The notes below the pieces were generated by a model that saw nothing but the letters and a program-made list of their open reading frames with translations, searched no databases and was not told the origin of the DNA. A stretch of DNA of 64,000 nt from positions 682,001-746,000 of the forward strand of contig NZ_CP136946.1 in assembly GCF_050916355.1 (NCBI RefSeq), read 5' to 3'. Position numbers and translations under genes: made by a program. This DNA comes from Jeongeupia wiesaeckerbachi (GTDB lineage: Bacteria > Pseudomonadota > Gammaproteobacteria > Burkholderiales > Chitinibacteraceae). This document shows, piece after piece, positions 61,939 to 64,000 of the stretch; position 1 is the first letter of the stretch, and every line of letters begins with the position of its first letter.

Positions 61939-62673
61939 CTACATCCGGAAGTGTTCGCCGAGATAGACCCGGCGCACCTGCTCGTTGGTGACGATGGCAC
62001 TCGGCAATCCCGACGCCATCACCGCGCCTTCGGAAATGATGTAGGCGCGATCACAGATCCCCAGCGTCTCGCGGACATTGTGGTCGGTAATCAGCACGCC
62101 GATGCCGCGCTCCTTGAGGAAGCGGATGATGCGCTGGATGTCCATCACCGCGATCGGGTCGACGCCGGCGAACGGTTCGTCGAGCAGGATGAAGCGCGGA
62201 CTGGCCGCCAGGGCGCGAGCGATCTCGGCGCGGCGGCGTTCGCCGCCCGACAGGCTCATCGCGTTGTTTTCGCGCAGGTGCGAGATATGCAGGTCGTTAA
62301 GCAACGCATCGAGTTGGCGGGTGCGCTCGACCTTGTCGGCGACGTGCAGCTCGAGGACCGCGAGAATATTCTGCTCGACCGTCATTTTGCGGAAGATCGA
62401 TGCCTCTTGCGGCAGGTAGCCCACGCCCATGCGCGCACGCTCGTGCATCGGCAGATGGCCGATGTCGATGCCGTCGAGGCGGATCTCGCCGCCATCCTTG
62501 GCGACGAGGCCGACGATCATGTAGAAACTCGTCGTCTTGCCGGCGCCGTTGGGCCCAAGCAGGCCGACGACTTCGCCGGCCGCGACGTCGATCGACACAT
62601 CCTTGACGACGGTGCGCTTCTTGTAGCGTTTCATCAGGCCATTGGCGCTGAGCACGGCCTTGGCATCGGTCAT
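61939..62673 (-). CDS. lptB: LPS export ABC transporter ATP-binding protein LptB
   Basis: The 244-residue ATPase has Walker A GPNGAGKTT, signature LSGGERRRAEIARAL and Walker B FILLDEPFAGVDP, with switch His in LITDHNVRETL. It drives lipopolysaccharide extraction with LptFG. ATG 62673 overlaps the lptA stop (ATGA), with AAGGA upstream; the longer frame from 62691 would lie in lptA. Confidence 0.97.
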   Translation of the reverse strand: MTDAKAVLSANGLMKRYKKRTVVKDVSIDVAAGEVVGLLGPNGAGKTTSFYMIVGLVAKDGGEIRLDGIDIGHLPMHERARMGVGYLPQEASIFRKMTVEQNILAVLELHVADKVERTRQLDALLNDLHISHLRENNAMSLSGGERRRAEIARALAASPRFILLDEPFAGVDPIAVMDIQRIIRFLKERGIGVLITDHNVRETLGICDRAYIISEGAVMASGLPSAIVTNEQVRRVYLGEHFRM

Positions 62674-63287
62674 TTCGCGTCCTTGCTCCACGAACCGCCG
62701 GTCTTGGGCGCGCTGGCGGCGACAGGCTTGCTGGCGACGGGTTTGCTCGCCGCGGCCTTGGCGGGTTTCGCCGCGGTGCTGCTTGCGTCCTTCTTCTTCG
62801 GCATCAGCGTGATATTGACGCGGCTGCCCGGCTTGCCATCGGTTTGCGCCTGATAGGTCGACGTTGCCATGTCATAGACGATCAGGTCGCCGATGACCTC
62901 GTCGCCGGTATCGCGGCGGACCCACGCCTTGTTGATCAGCTTGAGGATGCCGGTCTTGCCATCGTAATCGTAATGCAGCGAGTTGGCATCGACCCATTCG
63001 CCGGTATCCATGCGCTGGCGGAACTTGACCGGCTTGCCGTCCCCCTGCGAGAACTGGTTGCCGTCGGCGTCCTGACGCACGGTGACCTTGTCGGCCTTCA
63101 GCGTCATCGTGCCCTGCACGACGATGACATTGCCGGTGTAGACGCCGACATTGTTCTTCTGGTCGAAATTGGCGTGATCCGCCTCGATATTCATCGGTTT
63201 TTCGCGGTCGGCGGTCTCTGCGTGCGCCAGCGGCGCGGTCAGCAGGATCAGCGCCGTCAATTCAGCGGCGTGGCGGCGGCGGGACAT
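62670..63287 (-). CDS. lptA: LPS transport periplasmic protein LptA
   Basis: The 205-residue protein has a signal peptide (to about residue 23, ending AHAE) and an OstA-like beta-jellyroll domain: KPMNIEADHANFDQKNNVGVYTGNVIVVQGTMTLKADKVTV is the family core, noted here by its VYTGNV and LKADKV motifs. The last 40 residues are Lys/Ala/Ser/Pro rich and likely disordered. It carries LPS across the periplasm between LptC and LptD. It overlaps lptC by 26 bases. Confidence 0.94.
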   Translation of the reverse strand: MSRRRHAAELTALILLTAPLAHAETADREKPMNIEADHANFDQKNNVGVYTGNVIVVQGTMTLKADKVTVRQDADGNQFSQGDGKPVKFRQRMDTGEWVDANSLHYDYDGKTGILKLINKAWVRRDTGDEVIGDLIVYDMATSTYQAQTDGKPGSRVNITLMPKKKDASSTAAKPAKAAASKPVASKPVAASAPKTGGSWSKDAK

Positions 63288-63840
63288 AGGTCGTGCTCAC
63301 TTTGGAGAGGAGTTCCAGATTTTCCTTGTCCAGATCGGCGTTGAAGCCGACCCCGGACACGGTGTATGCGCCCATCTTGCCGTTGACCGGCGTCTTGGAC
63401 CAGACGAAGTTTTCGTTCGGCTTGACCCAGACGTCGGAGCTGACGACATCGAGCTGCGGCTTGTCCGCGCTCGGCGCCCGGGTCAGCTTGGCGTCGTCGG
63501 GAAACCAGACGAGGGTACCATTTTGTTCGGTCCGCGCGCGTTTGCCGACCACGGTCAGCTCGGGCGTATCGGGCTTGGTGTAGTGGATGCGTGGCTGATC
63601 GAGCCAGTTGGTATCGCCGGCCGGATAGTGCCGGACCCGGTCGGCGTAAAGCCGCGACAGCAGCTTGCCGTTCACGTCGAAACGGTAGGCCGTCGTGTTC
63701 TGCGCAATCAGGTCGGGCTCGTTCGGCCGGTCGGGCCGGCTGGTGCCGGGCACCCGGGCCACTTCGTTGAGGATCAGCACCAGCGCGCCGAGCGTCGCCA
63801 GCAACACGATGGGCAGGAGTTTGGTCGACAGTCCGCCCAT
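63262..63840 (-). CDS. lptC: LPS export protein LptC
   Basis: The 192-residue protein has one N-terminal membrane anchor (TKLLPIVLLATLGALVLIL) and a periplasmic jellyroll with YRFDVNGKLLSRLYADRVRHYP and VSGVGFNADLDKENLELLS. It joins LptBFG to LptA. ATG 63840 is chosen since the frame upstream runs into kdsC. Its 3' end overlaps lptA by 26 bases. Confidence 0.93.
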   Translation of the reverse strand: MGGLSTKLLPIVLLATLGALVLILNEVARVPGTSRPDRPNEPDLIAQNTTAYRFDVNGKLLSRLYADRVRHYPAGDTNWLDQPRIHYTKPDTPELTVVGKRARTEQNGTLVWFPDDAKLTRAPSADKPQLDVVSSDVWVKPNENFVWSKTPVNGKMGAYTVSGVGFNADLDKENLELLSKVSTTYVPPPPRR

Positions 63841-63842
63841 GA

Positions 63843-64000
63843 TCAGCGCAGATAGTGGGCCATCAGCCCATCGTACGTACCCTGCGCCTGCATGATCAGA
63901 TCGCACACTTCGCGCACCGCCCCGCGGCCGCCGGCGCGGCCGGTCACGTAGTGGGCATTTTGCAGGACGATTTCGGGCGAATCCGGCACCGCCACGGCAA
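63843..64000 (-). CDS. kdsC: 3-deoxy-D-manno-octulosonate 8-phosphate phosphatase KdsC, C-terminal end (partial)
   Basis: About 51 codons are in the window and the gene continues past the right edge. The peptide reads AVAVPDSPEIVLQNAHYVT then GRAGGRGAVREVCDLIM and ends DGLMAHYLR. The GGRGAVREVCDLI stretch is typical of the KdsC C-terminus. KdsC is a HAD phosphatase that makes KDO for lipopolysaccharide. Its stop lies two bases before the lptC start, so kdsC-lptC-lptA-lptB-rpoN form one string. Confidence 0.9.
   Translation of the reverse strand, partial: AVAVPDSPEIVLQNAHYVTGRAGGRGAVREVCDLIMQAQGTYDGLMAHYLR

Overview
The window is GC-rich, densely coded bacterial chromosome. Its gene families point to a chitin-degrading betaproteobacterium of the order Neisseriales, close to the Chitinibacteraceae; this placement is inferred from gene content and not from any marker search. 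The main clues are the kdsC-lptCAB-rpoN-hpf-ptsN-hprK-rapZ cluster, an ntrBC pair without glnA, a ubiE-ubiJ-ubiB operon and two large multi-domain chitinases with a chitobiase. I see no rRNA, tRNA, insertion sequence, prophage or CRISPR array. The window ends inside kdsC (right) and a HAD-family hydrolase (left).

Layout. 1-4.5 kb: end of a HAD hydrolase, a SelW-like redox protein, a DUF4124 protein, then ntrB-ntrC behind an NtrC site and a sigma-54 promoter. 4.5-8 kb: transaldolase and phoB-phoR on the minus strand. 8-12 kb: DUF971, ubiE, ubiJ, ubiB and a DUF502 membrane protein. 12-15.3 kb: a small unrecognised gene and chitinase 1. 16-23 kb: a PTPS/QueD-like enzyme, a VanZ-like protein and a polyamine ABC transporter with two tandem binding proteins. 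23-28 kb: dGTPase, a secreted unknown, and a DeoR regulator, Gfo/Idh oxidoreductase and UPF0303 string. 28-34 kb: chitinase 2 and a GH20 chitobiase, convergent on a shared terminator. 34-40 kb: ygjP-like peptidase, plsC, gmhB, and glyQ-lipoprotein-glyS. 40-50 kb: a YeiE/YeiH pair, slt lytic transglycosylase, NDUFA9-like protein, RRM protein, ldhA, a PAS histidine kinase with a FixJ-type regulator, yaaA. 50-57 kb: isochorismatase-like protein, arylamine N-acetyltransferase, asd, dtd, a MATE pump and small unknowns. 57-64 kb: one long minus-strand string from kdsC through the Lpt genes, rpoN, hpf, ptsN, hprK and rapZ to NusG-II, Gx transporter and ubiX.

How the genes fit together. Chitinases 1 and 2 cut chitin outside the cell and the GH20 enzyme would cut chitobiose to GlcNAc. 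RpoN made at the right end would serve the sigma-54 promoter in front of ntrBC at the left end. KdsC, LptC, LptA, LptB and GmhB all serve lipopolysaccharide synthesis or export. UbiE, UbiJ, UbiB and UbiX serve ubiquinone synthesis.

Most genes are ordinary core genes. The items most worth a second look are a family of at least six diverged copies of one intergenic repeat, the swapped order of the two chitin-binding modules in the paralogous chitinases, the clean NtrC/sigma-54 promoter of ntrBC, a terminator placed just before the start of the second polyamine binding-protein gene, and a 51-codon gene between DUF502 and chitinase 1. I found no convincing candidate for a wholly new multi-gene system.
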